From Alloalcanivorax mobilis (GTDB lineage: Bacteria > Pseudomonadota > Gammaproteobacteria > Pseudomonadales > Alcanivoracaceae), in contig NZ_NMQZ01000001.1 in the NCBI RefSeq assembly GCF_002864685.1, positions 186,001 to 250,000 of the forward strand: 64,000 nucleotides of DNA, in the 5' to 3' direction. Below the pieces are notes generated by a model. The model was not told the DNA's origin, ran no database searches, and saw only the letters and a program-made list of their open reading frames with translations. Below, piece after piece: positions 17,373 through 26,749 of the stretch. The translations under genes were made by a program, and so were the position numbers. Numbering within the stretch: position 1 is the first letter of the stretch; each line of letters opens with the position of its first letter.

Positions 17373-18473
17373 CTAGGATGCCGGTCGCACCGACAGTTTG
17401 TCCTGAACCAGCCGGGGCGTATCCGGAAAGTCGATCAGCAGATCGGCGCCGATGGAGCGCAAAAAGGCGTCCGCGTTGTCCCGGTCGGCGGTATCCAGAG
17501 CGCTCAGATGATCACGGATGCGCTGTATCATCCACAGGCTGTAGGGCCGGATAATGCGCCTGCCGCGCTGCCCTTCGAGCAGGAATTCGTGGTCACCCAG
17601 CGCCCGGGGCAGGGTCTCGCCGGGGTGCTCCGCCATCCAGGCGCTGACGTGGCGGGCCGCGTCCGCCATCGCCGGTAACTGCTCGCGGGCCATGCGTTGC
17701 AGGATCGGCAGCAGTGTGGCCGGAATCTGGTCGCCGTCGTCCAACGGTTTTCTCAGCGCCTCCGGCTGAAACTGCACCTGTTCCACCCAGCGCACCACGT
17801 TCGGCGCCAGCCGGTGCATCAGTTCGCCGGGCGTCGGATCGCGGTAAAGATGGGCATAGAGCGGCCCGATCAGACCAAAATCCGCCATCGTTGCCTGCGT
17901 GCCGAGTAGGGCGGCGTGCTCGGCGAAATGCGCGTCGAGTTCGGCCAGTAGCCCTTCATAGGCACTCTCCACGGCGCCTTTCATTTCCGGCGTGGCGCCT
18001 AGCAGGCTGGCCGCCCGGGAAAACGGCACCGCGCGCTTCTGGCCAATGGCGAACTGCTCTTCCGGCGAGGCATCGGGCGCGTTCAAGGCGCCGAACTCAC
18101 CCATCGCCCAATCACGATCGTAGTGCCACCGGTAATGCATGGCCGGAATCACCAGCCATTCATCGCCGTAGGCTTCCAGCATCAGGGCCACCAGCTTGCG
18201 CAGTGGCGTGGCCGGGTACACCGATGGCGCGGTGGCCGGGCGTTGCGCATCCAGGGTGTCGATGATCACCGTGGTGTCCTGCAGGATGCGATCGTCCTGG
18301 GTGCGCAGCACCGGAATAACCGGCACCCCCACGGCGGGCAGAATCACGGTTTTGTAGACCTGGGCGGAGGCGATGATTTCCTGGAAGGGGATATCGGCCC
18401 AGCGCAGATAAGCACGCACTTTGCCGGTGAAATAGCTCACCTCGGCGCCGTAAAGCAGGGTTGTTGTTGTCAT
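17373..18473 (-). CDS. Glutathione S-transferase family protein
   Basis: The 366-residue protein has an N-terminal thioredoxin-like GST domain (TLLYGAEVSYFTGKVRAYLR at the start; the VIPVLRT cis-Pro loop and DTTVIID follow). A long alpha-helical C-terminal region is larger than in typical GSTs of about 210 residues. The substrate is unknown. I placed the start at the ATG at 18473; the open frame continues to 18524 but that extension runs through a strong terminator hairpin. It lies downstream of the cold-shock gene on the same strand, separated by that terminator. Confidence 0.8.
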   Translation of the reverse strand: MTTTTLLYGAEVSYFTGKVRAYLRWADIPFQEIIASAQVYKTVILPAVGVPVIPVLRTQDDRILQDTTVIIDTLDAQRPATAPSVYPATPLRKLVALMLEAYGDEWLVIPAMHYRWHYDRDWAMGEFGALNAPDASPEEQFAIGQKRAVPFSRAASLLGATPEMKGAVESAYEGLLAELDAHFAEHAALLGTQATMADFGLIGPLYAHLYRDPTPGELMHRLAPNVVRWVEQVQFQPEALRKPLDDGDQIPATLLPILQRMAREQLPAMADAARHVSAWMAEHPGETLPRALGDHEFLLEGQRGRRIIRPYSLWMIQRIRDHLSALDTADRDNADAFLRSIGADLLIDFPDTPRLVQDKLSVRPAS

Positions 18474-18504
18474 TGCGATCTCATTGGAGACAGGGTCGGC
18501 AGGC

Positions 18505-18545
18505 GCGCACAAAAAACCCCACATGCCGTGGGGTTTTTTGTGCGC
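18505..18545. terminator. Bidirectional terminator after the cold-shock gene
   Basis: A near-perfect palindrome has a CCCCAC/GTGGGG core stem (18517-18522 and 18528-18533), a 5-nt loop, and flanking A6 and T6 tracts extended by GCGCAC/GTGCGC. It can terminate the leftward cold-shock transcript and isolates the GST gene. Confidence 0.92.
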
Positions 18546-18556
18546 CTCGGCGCTCT

Positions 18557-18760
18557 TTACTCAGCGACGACGTTCGCCGCTTGCGGACCTTTCGGACCTT
18601 GCTGGATATCAAAGCTGACTTTCTGGCCTTCCGCGAGGGTGCGGAAACCAGAGCCGTTGATTGCGCTGAAATGAACGAAAACGTCCGCGCCACCGTCATC
18701 CTGGGAAATGAAACCAAAACCCTTGGACTCGTTGAACCATTTAACGGTACCAGTAGCCAT
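18557..18760 (-). CDS. Cold-shock domain protein
   Basis: This is a 67-residue single-domain nucleic-acid-binding protein of the CspA family, acting as an RNA chaperone. The RNA-binding motifs KGFGFI (residues 13-18) and VFVHF (27-31) are both present. The sequence fits the [18 protein letters not shown] class common in Pseudomonas and relatives. A GAGG lies 11 nt before the ATG. A leader of up to 208 bp separates it from atfA on the same strand; such leaders often carry temperature-responsive folds, but none can be proved here. A strong terminator follows. Confidence 0.95.
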   Translation of the reverse strand: MATGTVKWFNESKGFGFISQDDGGADVFVHFSAINGSGFRTLAEGQKVSFDIQQGPKGPQAANVVAE

Positions 18761-18968
18761 TGAATGTATACCTCAAAAAACTGATGGGGTGTTGCTTGCA
18801 AACCAGGAGGGGGTGTTCGGAGACTTCTTCGGCTTCACGCGGGGAAGGCAACTACCAAACTGAACCACTGCCGTAATCTGCAGCTATTTCGACTCTACCT
18901 CCTTTTTTTTGCTCCGACTACAGGTTTTTTTGAGGGGGGCGGGCCCTTCCTGGTGGCCCTGTTTCGGG

Positions 18969-20369
18969 TCATCGCTGGCGCCGATTCGGGGCGGGGTTAT
19001 TTATACCCGCCGCGATTTCCAGGTCGCGAATGGACTGCTCGAGATAATCCAGCAGGCGCTGCATGGAGGGCACCGTGCGGCGGCAGGCGATCAATCCGAA
19101 CTCGATCTGGTCGCGGTAGCTGGTCAGCGTCATGTTCAGGGCAATGCGATCCAGCACGATCGATACTGGGTACATGCCCTCCAGGCGGGCACCGTTCCAA
19201 TACAGCGGCTCGCGGGGGCCGGGCACGTTGGAGATGATGACATTGAAGGCGCGCCATTTCGGCGCCAGGCCGGTGAGCAGATTGAGACCGGTGGGCGCCA
19301 TGCTCAGAGCGGTGAAGTTGAGGATCTCTTCGCTGCTCATTTGCGCGAAGCGCTTCTTGGCCTCTTTGACCGATGCCTGGACCACCCGCAGGCGGTTGGC
19401 GGGGTCGCAAATGTGGGTGCCCAGATTGGCCAGAATCATGGCGATCTGATTGCCACCGGCGCTGTCATCCTTGCGCAGAGACATGGGCACCATGGCGATC
19501 AGGGGCCGATCAGGCAGGGCGTTCTGGCTGATCAGATACTCGCGCAGGGCATGGCCACACATGCTCAGCACCACGTCATTGATGGTGCAGTTGAACGCTT
19601 CGGAAAGCTTCTTCAGCCGTGGCAGCGAGTAACTCTGGGCGGCGAAGCGCCGTGAGCCGGTGATGCATTGGTTGAAGATGGTATCCGGGGCCTGAAAGAT
19701 GGAAACGAAGTTGGGGTCGTCCTTGGCTTTCTGTCCGACCTTGTAGATCTCCCGGGCCAGCGCCGGCACGGTGGCGATCTGCTTGCTGACGCCGGCGGTC
19801 AGCCGCGCCAGGCTGCTGACCGCGTCCACCGGGTTGCTCGGCAACGGCCGGCGGCGGTTGCTCGGCTTATAGGCCCACACCGGCGGCAGGTCACGGCGTT
19901 CCGGGTCCGAGGACAGCGCTCTCATGCCCATGCGCATCGCCGAAATACCGTCGACCATGGAATGGTGCACCTTGGTATAAAGAGCAAACTGCCGCCCGCG
20001 AATGCCCTCGATCAAATGGGCCTCCCACAACGGGCGTTCCCGATCGAGCAGGTTGGAATGCTCCGCGGACACCAGCGACAGCAACTCGCGAATGCGCCCG
20101 GGTTTGGGCAGGGCTTCGTGGCGGAAGTGGTGATCCATGTCGAAGTGCTGATCTTCATCCCAGTGATACTGGCCAAATCGGCGCACCAGCCGTTGATTGA
20201 ACGGCGGTTCCGGACAGCAGTAATCGCGGATCGATTGCGCCAGTTCGCTGACGTACTTGGGGCCGCTCCCCTCGGGGAACGAAAACAGCTGCAGACCCGC
20301 CACATGCATGGGCTGCTGGCGCTTTTCCAGGTAAAGAAACAGCTGATCCACCGGGGTTAACGCTTTCAT
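18969..20369 (-). CDS. atfA: Wax ester synthase / acyl-CoA:diacylglycerol acyltransferase
   Basis: This WS/DGAT bifunctional enzyme makes wax esters from acyl-CoA and fatty alcohols, or triacylglycerol from diacylglycerol, as storage lipid at the membrane and on lipid bodies. The 466-residue protein has the catalytic motif HHSMVDG at 135-141 and the conserved CTINDVVLSMCGHALREYL segment. The N-terminus and many internal stretches resemble, from memory, AtfA1 of Alcanivorax borkumensis; this is the strongest lineage marker in the window. It reads leftward from a 354-bp divergent intergenic region. Confidence 0.95.
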   Translation of the reverse strand: MKALTPVDQLFLYLEKRQQPMHVAGLQLFSFPEGSGPKYVSELAQSIRDYCCPEPPFNQRLVRRFGQYHWDEDQHFDMDHHFRHEALPKPGRIRELLSLVSAEHSNLLDRERPLWEAHLIEGIRGRQFALYTKVHHSMVDGISAMRMGMRALSSDPERRDLPPVWAYKPSNRRRPLPSNPVDAVSSLARLTAGVSKQIATVPALAREIYKVGQKAKDDPNFVSIFQAPDTIFNQCITGSRRFAAQSYSLPRLKKLSEAFNCTINDVVLSMCGHALREYLISQNALPDRPLIAMVPMSLRKDDSAGGNQIAMILANLGTHICDPANRLRVVQASVKEAKKRFAQMSSEEILNFTALSMAPTGLNLLTGLAPKWRAFNVIISNVPGPREPLYWNGARLEGMYPVSIVLDRIALNMTLTSYRDQIEFGLIACRRTVPSMQRLLDYLEQSIRDLEIAAGINNPAPNRRQR

Positions 20370-20723
20370 GCCATCCTCTTTTTGTTATGGGTCGGTACCG
20401 GTGGCGCACCGGCGAACCCAGTCTCCTTGGCGTGCCGGATCATGGTAGCAGAGCCGCCATGGCCTGGCCGTGCCTTACTGTTACGACGCCCCCCGCGTGG
20501 CGGGGTTCCATGATGGGGCCGGCGTCTTTGCCCCAAAGCCGTGCAAGAAATCTGCCAGTGAGCGCGGGGGCGGGGATTATCGGGCATTGTCATAGTGGTG
20601 CATTGGCCCTCGCGCGGGCGTAAACGTCGAGCCGGTGGCCATTCTCCGGTAACATCAACGCCATAATCGCATGGCCTGGCGGAGCGACAGGCCCCGCCAA
20701 CAGCCGTTTGGGGAAGGGAAGCA
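20370..20723. other. Divergent intergenic region atfA / winged-helix gene
   Basis: This 354-bp gap lies between divergent starts and must hold both promoters. A short hairpin (CCCGC/GCGGG) lies near 20490-20506. No convincing -35/-10 pair and no protein-coding signal were found. Confidence 0.4.
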
Positions 20724-21101
20724 ATGCCAAGAAAATACGCCGATCGCCGCCGCCGCGCTTTTGTCGTGGCGCTGCAGGAATCCGATGCCCATTGGGGCGC
20801 GCTGTTTGGTGATGAAGTGTTTTACGATCTGAACTATTCGGATCTTTTTACCCGCATGTGGCTGGCCCGCGACCGCGCCTTCACGAAGACGGAATTGTAC
20901 GGGTTCATGCCCAAGGTCAGTCACCGCACCGCGGTAAAATACGTGCAGACCGCCATTGAGCGCGGCCTGCTCAGCGAATGCATCGACAGCGAAGATCGCC
21001 GCCGCCGCCGCATTACCATGGCGCCGGCATTGATCAAAACCATCGAGGATTTTCTCGACGCCTCGCTGCAAACCTTCGAAGCCCGCGCGGTGTTCCGCTG
21101 A
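20724..21101 (+). CDS. Small winged-helix (MarR-like) protein
   Basis: This is a 125-residue basic protein with a predicted helix-turn-helix (FTKTELYGFMPKVSHRTAVKYV, about 53-74) and a wing-like segment SEDRRRRRITM (about 89-99) that resembles the DxRxxR wing of MarR proteins. It is likely to bind DNA. It is divergent from atfA, so it could regulate that gene, but this is inference from position only. A GGGAAGGGAAG stretch precedes the ATG at 20724. Confidence 0.7.
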   Translation: MPRKYADRRRRAFVVALQESDAHWGALFGDEVFYDLNYSDLFTRMWLARDRAFTKTELYGFMPKVSHRTAVKYVQTAIERGLLSECIDSEDRRRRRITMAPALIKTIEDFLDASLQTFEARAVFR

Positions 21102-21162
21102 TCGCCGACGGTCACGACCATGACGCCCCTCAGCAAACGTGCCGGGCCCGCCGGTCGCCGTC

Positions 21163-21753
21163 ATGAGCCGATATGACGCCGTGGTGTTCGACCTGGACGG
21201 TACCCTGGTGGATTCCAACCTGGATTTCGCCGCCCTGCGCCGCGAACTGGGGTTTCCCGAAGGCGAAGGGGTGCTCGAACATCTGGCCACCTTGAGTGAC
21301 CCGCGCCGGATCGAGCGCTCGCGCACCATTATTGATCGTCATGAGATGCAAGGTGCCGCGTCGGCAACCTGGATCGACGGCGCCCAGGCGCTGCTCGAAC
21401 GCCTGCATGACCACGCCGTGCCCACCGCCATTCTGACCCGCAACAGCCGCGCCGCCGTGGCCCGCACCCGGGCCACTCTGGGGCTGTCGGTGGAGCTGAT
21501 ACTGACCCGTGAGGACTGTGCCGCCAAACCCGATCCCGACGGGCTATTGAGGATCACCCGGACCCTGGCGCTGGTGCCTTCGCGCACCTTGTACGTGGGG
21601 GATTTCATTTACGATCTGCAGGCGGCTCGCAATGCCGGCATGGTCGCGGTGCTGTACTGCAATGGCCGCAACCAACGATTCGCCGCCGACGCGGACCTGG
21701 TGGTGGATCGCCTTGAGACACTGCTCGATTGGGTGGTGACCCCGCCCGGGTAA
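21163..21753 (+). CDS. HAD-family hydrolase, phosphoglycolate phosphatase-like
   Basis: This is a 196-residue haloacid-dehalogenase-superfamily phosphatase. Motif I FDLDGTLVDS is near the start, a TRNS motif II lies near residue 87, the KPDPDG motif III at about 122-127 and the VGDFIYD motif IV at about 143-149, all consistent with an active Mg-dependent phosphatase. The start at 21163 (MSRYDAVVFDLDGT) is preferred over an in-frame codon at 21139. It lies 61 bp after the winged-helix gene on the same strand. The substrate is unknown. Confidence 0.87.
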   Translation: MSRYDAVVFDLDGTLVDSNLDFAALRRELGFPEGEGVLEHLATLSDPRRIERSRTIIDRHEMQGAASATWIDGAQALLERLHDHAVPTAILTRNSRAAVARTRATLGLSVELILTREDCAAKPDPDGLLRITRTLALVPSRTLYVGDFIYDLQAARNAGMVAVLYCNGRNQRFAADADLVVDRLETLLDWVVTPPG

Positions 21754-21787
21754 TCAGGCGCCATGGGCCGGCGCCTGACACAACGGC

Positions 21788-23602
21788 CTATTCGTAATCG
21801 AACGAGAAATGCTCCGCCGACAACTGCATGGTGCTTTTGGTGGATTTCAACGCAGCCTCGGCGTGGCCTTTGGCGGCGGGCAGCATGCGCTCGAAAAAGA
21901 ACTCCGCGGTGGCCAGCTTGGCCTGATAGAACTCGGCCGGCTCATTGCCGCCATTTTCCAGCTTATCCAGAGCCACTTGCGCTTGCAGAGCCCAGAAATA
22001 CGCCATCATCGCGTAGCCGGAATACATCAGGAAATCGTGGCTGGCGGTGCCCACCATTTCCCGGTCCTTGGCGGCGATCAGCATGATGCGGGTGGTCATG
22101 TAATTCCACTCCGCGGCGATCTTCAGCAGCTTCCAGGCGAACGGTCTCAGGGTGCTGTTGCCCAGATTCTTGCGGCCAAAGCCGACCAGCTTCTTGGAAA
22201 AATCGCGCACGCATTTGCCACGGCTTGAGAGCAGCACCTTACGCCCCAGCAGATCCAGGCCCTGGATACCGGTGGTGCCTTCATAGAGCGTGGCGATGCG
22301 CGCGTCCCGCGCGATCTGCTCCATGCCGTGCTCCTTGATGTAACCGTGGCCGCCGAACACCTGCATGGCATCGTTGGCCGCCTCCAGGCCCTTCTCGGTG
22401 AGAAAGCCTTTGAGGATCGGCGTCAGGAAACCCAGCTCGCTGTCCCAGCGGTCGTACTTGTCCTTGTCGTCTTCGAGGATGCCGGAAATCATATTGTCCG
22501 CGTACTGAGCGGCGAAGTAGATCATCGCCCGGCCGCCCTCGGCGATCGCCTTCTGCTTGAGCAGCATACGGCGCACATCGCCGTGGTGGATCAGTGCATC
22601 GGCCACCGAATCCGGGTCTTTCTTGCCGGACAACGCGCGCATTGAGCGGCGTTCCTTGGCGTAGGGCAGTGAGCCCTGATAGGCCAGTTCGGCGTGGGCG
22701 ATGCCCTGGCAGGCGGTGCCGATGCGTGCCGAGTTCATAAAGGTGAACATGCACTCCAGGCCCTGGTTGGCCGGGCCGATCAGATAACCGGTGGCCCCGT
22801 CGAAGTTGATCACGCAGGTGGCGGAGGCCTTGATGCCCATCTTCTTTTCCAGGGAGCCACAGGTCACGCCGTTGCTTTCGCCGATCTGGCCGGGCAGGTA
22901 TTTGGGCACGATGAACAGGGAGATGCCCTTGGTGCCCTTGGGCGCGTCCGGCAGGCGCGCCAGCACGATGTGCACGATGTTTTCAGTGAGATCGTGGTCG
23001 CCGGAGGAAATGAAGATCTTGGTGCCGGACAGCATATAGGAGCCGTCTTGCTGGGGTTCGGCCTTGGTTTTCACCTGGCCCAGATCGGTGCCGCACTGCG
23101 GTTCGGTGAGGCACATGGTGCCCGCCCAGGTGCCCTCGGTGAGCCGGCTCAGGTAGACCTCTTTCTGTTCGTCGCTGCCGTGCAACTGGATGGTGTTCAT
23201 GGCGCCCAGGGAAAGCCCCGGGTACATGGCGAACGACCAGTTGGCGGCGCCCATCATTTCCTGCTTGAACAGGTTCAGCGACATCGGCAGGCCCTGGCCG
23301 CCGAATTCCTGAGGGTGAGAAAGCCCCTGCCAACCACCGGCCACGTATTCCTGATAGGCCTCTTTATACCCTTTGGGGGTACGCACCTGGCCGTCCTCGA
23401 GCTGGCAGCCTTCTTCATCACCGCTCTGGTAGAGCGGCGCAATGGTGTTTTCGCACAGCCTGGCCATTTCGCCGAGAATCGCTTCCACCATGTCCGGGGT
23501 GGCTTCCTCGCCGTTGGGCAGGGTCTTGTAGTGGCTCTCGAAATCGAACACTTCGTTGATCAAAAAGCGCATGTCGCGCAGGGGGGCCTTGTACGCCGGC
23601 AT
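21788..23602 (-). CDS. Acyl-CoA dehydrogenase, large bacterial type
   Basis: This FAD enzyme catalyses the first oxidation of acyl-CoA in beta-oxidation. The 604-residue size, with a C-terminal extension beyond the usual 380-residue core, matches the Pseudomonas FadE-type group with an N-terminal MPAYKAPLRDMRFL. The flavin-site signature MCLTEPQCGTDLG lies at about 168-180 and the catalytic-base region LYEGTTGIQGLDLLGRK at about 440-456. GAGGG lies a few bases before the ATG. It lies 178 bp downstream of the SDR gene on the same strand. Confidence 0.93.
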   Translation of the reverse strand: MPAYKAPLRDMRFLINEVFDFESHYKTLPNGEEATPDMVEAILGEMARLCENTIAPLYQSGDEEGCQLEDGQVRTPKGYKEAYQEYVAGGWQGLSHPQEFGGQGLPMSLNLFKQEMMGAANWSFAMYPGLSLGAMNTIQLHGSDEQKEVYLSRLTEGTWAGTMCLTEPQCGTDLGQVKTKAEPQQDGSYMLSGTKIFISSGDHDLTENIVHIVLARLPDAPKGTKGISLFIVPKYLPGQIGESNGVTCGSLEKKMGIKASATCVINFDGATGYLIGPANQGLECMFTFMNSARIGTACQGIAHAELAYQGSLPYAKERRSMRALSGKKDPDSVADALIHHGDVRRMLLKQKAIAEGGRAMIYFAAQYADNMISGILEDDKDKYDRWDSELGFLTPILKGFLTEKGLEAANDAMQVFGGHGYIKEHGMEQIARDARIATLYEGTTGIQGLDLLGRKVLLSSRGKCVRDFSKKLVGFGRKNLGNSTLRPFAWKLLKIAAEWNYMTTRIMLIAAKDREMVGTASHDFLMYSGYAMMAYFWALQAQVALDKLENGGNEPAEFYQAKLATAEFFFERMLPAAKGHAEAALKSTKSTMQLSAEHFSFDYE

Positions 23603-23780
23603 AACACACCCTCGTCAAAATATCGGACGCGAGCCGAAGGCCCGCTGAAGTCAGCCGGCATTGTTAGCGAACAGTCGTTGACTGACATTGACGGACAGGC
23701 CGTGAAGAGCGGCTTTAAAGTGAATCAGGCGGGGCCATGGAGGCAGGCAAATCGGTGTTGGAAGGCGCTTTTATGACGAC

Positions 23781-24599
23781 CTATTCATCTTTTTTCTTGC
23801 CTTTCCAACTGTACATCGAAGTGGAAACACCCGTTCTCCTGGCCAGTTCGTCCCAGAGCTTGCGGGGCAGCACGCCTTTGAGCAATTCCACCGAACGGGC
23901 CATGGGCGGCTCGATCACGAACGCCTCGCCCCGGCTGATGCCGCGCAGGATGCTTTCCACCACCCGATCCGGGGTCAGCATGGGTGAGAACATCGGCGCT
24001 TTCACGCCCTTGAACATGCCGGTGGCGATGTAACTGGGGCACACCGTGGTGACTTTAACGTTGCGGATGCCGCGCTCGGCCAGTTCCAGGCGCAGTGATT
24101 CGGAAAACCCGACTACCGCCCATTTGCTGGCGGCGTAGCTGCTGCCATAGGGCAGGCCGATGAACGCCGAGGCGCTGGCGATATTGACCAGATGGCCGCG
24201 AGGCGCGCGGATCAGGTCGTCCATGAACGTGTGAGTGCAGGCCATCAGGCCTTCGCTGTTGACCTTGAAAGTAGCCAGGTGTTTCTCCAGCGGCACCTGT
24301 TCGAACTCGCCGCCAAACACCACGCCGGCGTTGTTGATCAGAATCGAGATCGGCCCGAGCTCCTGGTGAATCTGATCGCGCAGCTTGGTGAGGGTGCCGG
24401 GCTTGCTCACGTCCAGGCTGTAGGCATGGGCGCGCCCGCCGGCGTTGCGAATACGCTCCACCACCTCGCGGGCGGCGGCGATGCGGCGGGCGGTCACCAC
24501 CACCTCGGCGCCGTGACCGGCGAGCTTTTCCGCCATCAGACGGCCAATGCCCGCCCCGGAGCCGGTAATCAGAACACGGTGATTGGAGAACTGGGCCAT
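23781..24599 (-). CDS. SDR family NAD(P)-dependent oxidoreductase
   Basis: This is a 272-residue short-chain dehydrogenase/reductase. TGSGAGIG at 12-19 is the nucleotide-binding motif, NNAG follows near residue 88, and the catalytic YxxxK is in SSYAASKWA. The true start is the ATG at 24599 with GAGG upstream; the open frame continues to 24776 through a repeat element and lacks coding character there. Neighbouring lipid genes suggest a lipid or alcohol substrate, but this is inference. Confidence 0.88.
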   Translation of the reverse strand: MAQFSNHRVLITGSGAGIGRLMAEKLAGHGAEVVVTARRIAAAREVVERIRNAGGRAHAYSLDVSKPGTLTKLRDQIHQELGPISILINNAGVVFGGEFEQVPLEKHLATFKVNSEGLMACTHTFMDDLIRAPRGHLVNIASASAFIGLPYGSSYAASKWAVVGFSESLRLELAERGIRNVKVTTVCPSYIATGMFKGVKAPMFSPMLTPDRVVESILRGISRGEAFVIEPPMARSVELLKGVLPRKLWDELARRTGVSTSMYSWKGKKKDE

Positions 24600-24660
24600 G
24601 GGCACCTCGGAGTAGGGGTCAAGATGACGGTATCGGCGCGGCGATGGAGTGGGGAGGCGG

Positions 24661-24816
24661 TTGAAAGTTAAAAGTTGAAAGGTCGTAGCCGAGTGGTTTG
24701 GGCGCGGCCTGCGGCCGGGCTCTGGTTGGCTTTCCTTTGAGCGCGGGCACAGCCTCGCGGCCCCTGAAGCGCCCACCCGCGTTTTAACTTTTAACTTTTA
24801 ACTTTTAACCTTCAAC
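24661..24816. repeat. Heptamer-bounded inverted element A
   Basis: The left array has three 7-bp units (24661-24681, TTGAAAG/TTAAAAG type). The right array has five units (24782-24816: four TTTTAAC and one CTTCAAC). The two arrays are inverted relative to each other and flank about 100 bp that contains a CGCGGG (24742-24747) / CCCGCG (24776-24781) stem. The right array ends 6 bp from the antiporter stop codon. Related elements occur near 31.1, 45.9, 49.6, 55.3 and 63.6 kb. Confidence 0.9.
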
Positions 24817-24822
24817 TGCCCC

Positions 24823-26523
24823 CTATTTCGGCAGCTTGATACCGACCAGAATCGCCCGGCCCTGCTCGACGGTGCGCGCGCGCAGTTTCATGCCCCCCAA
24901 GCGTACGGTATCACCGACCACCGCGTTGTGGCCGAAGTGGCGCTCGAACACCGCCTCCACGGTCAGGCCGTGCAGCAGCGGGTCGAGCTCTTCCATGCCG
25001 TACACCGCCACCAGCTGTTCCACGGGCACACTGCCGCGCACGAAAAAGGTGCCGAAGAAGCGCTTTTCGTCCTTGGACATCTTATGGCACAGATCGGAGA
25101 GATAATCCCGCTCACCCACCGGTGCCAGCCAGGTCACCAGATCGCCGGCCTGGATGGTGGGGTCCTCCGCCAGGTTGCGGAACTCCTTGTCACGAATAAT
25201 CAGCAATGGCGTGATGCGCTGGCTGGTGATGGCGCTGAGCCGCTGGCCTTCGGCCTTGGCGCCGGCGTCCACCTCGAACTGGATCACGTAGCGGTTGCTG
25301 GTCGAGGCCAGCGGCAGCATTTGCCGGGGCGCGGTGGTGGCGGGCACCGAGACTTTCAGTTTGCGCGCCATGTAACGCAGGCTGGTGCCCTGGGCGAGCA
25401 GGGAGATCAGCACCACCACCAGGGTGATGTCGAACAGCAGGCGGGTCTGGGCGACCCCGGCGAGCAGCGGGAACACCGCCAGAACAATCGGCACCGCGCC
25501 GCGCAGGCCGGTCCAGGAAATAAAGGTTTTTTCGCGCCAGGTGAAACGGAACGGAATCAGGCTCAGCCACACCGACACCGGCCGCGCGATCAGCATCAGG
25601 AAGAAGGCCACCAGCAGTGCATCGACCAGCCGATTGCCCAGCTCCGCCGGGGTAATCAGCAGCCCCATCATCAAAAACATGCCGGATTGCGCCAGCCAGG
25701 CCATGGAGTCCATCGAGCGCAGTACGTTGTCGCCGGTGCCGCCGCGGCGGTTGCCGGCCACCAGGCCGGCCAGGTAAATGGCCAGAAAGCCGCTGCCGCC
25801 GGCCAGGTTGGTGAGGGCGAACACCATGGCGCCGCCGCTGCACAGCAACAAGGCGTGCAGGCCCTCGTTGCCGCGCACGCGCAGCAGAATTTCGCTGAGC
25901 AGCGCGCCCAGGGTCAGCCCCATGACGATGCCCAATCCGAACTGCTGCACCAGGGTCAGCAGCATGGTCCAGCCGAACCCCACATCCGGCTCCACCAGCA
26001 CCGTCACCAGCATCAGGGTGATAAAGATCGCCATCGGGTCGTTGAGGCCGGATTCAATTTCCAGGGTCGCCGCGACCCGCTCGTTGATGGTGACGCCGGC
26101 GCCCTTGATCACATTGAACACGGCGGCGGCGTCGGTGGAGCCGATAATGCCGCCGAGCAGCAGACCCAGGCGCCAGTCAATGCCGATCAGCCAGGTGCTG
26201 AACGCGCCGACCATGGCGGCGGATATCGCCACGCCCAGTGTCGCCAGGGTAAGCGCTGGCTTAAGCGCCAGCCGGAAGGTGCTTAACTGGGTGCGCAAAC
26301 CACCGTCCAGAAGAATCACCGCCAGGGCGATGTTGCTGACCACATAAGCCAGCGAGAAATCGTCGAATTGAATACCGCCCAGCCCGTCTTCGCCGGCGGC
26401 CATGCCGACCAGCAAAAAGACCAGCAGAGAAGGCACGCCGATGCGGCTGCCCAGGCTGCCCAGCAAAAGGCCCACGAACATCAGCCCGGTGCCAATCAGC
26501 AGGAAAAGGTTCAACGACTCCAA
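24823..26523 (-). CDS. CPA1-type K+/H+ (or Na+/H+) antiporter, NhaP2/CvrA-like
   Basis: This is an inner-membrane cation/proton antiporter for ion and pH homeostasis. The protein of about 566 residues has some 12 hydrophobic segments up to about residue 390. The conserved ESGLNDPMAIF motif contains the antiport carboxylates. The cytosolic part has a TrkA-C-like region (about 410-480) and a CorC_HlyC-like C-terminal domain, as in NhaP2/CvrA. The start is uncertain: AGGAG overlaps a GTG at 26529 but is spaced 5 nt from the in-frame TTG at 26523, which I prefer. The heptamer element A follows the stop directly. Confidence 0.87.
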   Translation of the reverse strand: MESLNLFLLIGTGLMFVGLLLGSLGSRIGVPSLLVFLLVGMAAGEDGLGGIQFDDFSLAYVVSNIALAVILLDGGLRTQLSTFRLALKPALTLATLGVAISAAMVGAFSTWLIGIDWRLGLLLGGIIGSTDAAAVFNVIKGAGVTINERVAATLEIESGLNDPMAIFITLMLVTVLVEPDVGFGWTMLLTLVQQFGLGIVMGLTLGALLSEILLRVRGNEGLHALLLCSGGAMVFALTNLAGGSGFLAIYLAGLVAGNRRGGTGDNVLRSMDSMAWLAQSGMFLMMGLLITPAELGNRLVDALLVAFFLMLIARPVSVWLSLIPFRFTWREKTFISWTGLRGAVPIVLAVFPLLAGVAQTRLLFDITLVVVLISLLAQGTSLRYMARKLKVSVPATTAPRQMLPLASTSNRYVIQFEVDAGAKAEGQRLSAITSQRITPLLIIRDKEFRNLAEDPTIQAGDLVTWLAPVGERDYLSDLCHKMSKDEKRFFGTFFVRGSVPVEQLVAVYGMEELDPLLHGLTVEAVFERHFGHNAVVGDTVRLGGMKLRARTVEQGRAILVGIKLPK

Positions 26524-26564
26524 ATGCACTCCTGGAATATCAAAGTGGAAAGCAACGCCGGTCC

Positions 26565-26570
26565 ATTATA
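26565..26570 (-). promoter_or_regulatory. Candidate -10 element for the antiporter gene
   Basis: A perfect TATAAT hexamer lies on the minus strand about 40 bp before the antiporter start. No good -35 is present at 16-18 bp, so the promoter may be weak or activated. Confidence 0.5.
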
Positions 26571-26749
26571 TAGACAATCGCCGATCAACTCATGAGGCGA
26601 ATCGCGTTTTCATCGCCAGTGGCGGTTTGTATCGCGGTGGTCTTGGCACCTTTATTTTCCCAGCCACAAGACTATACTAGCGCGCCCTGTTGACCAGATT
26701 TTGTACAGCGGATTCCATTTATACAGCGGTTCTGCGCGAGCGAGTTCCT

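Noticed and set aside
18474-18524. 17-residue N-terminal extension of the GST-like protein
   Set aside because: It overlaps the strong bidirectional terminator; the GST fold starts at the ATG at 18473.
24600-24776. 59-residue N-terminal extension of the SDR protein
   Set aside because: It crosses heptamer element A, while a good ribosome-binding site precedes the ATG at 24599, where SDR homology begins.
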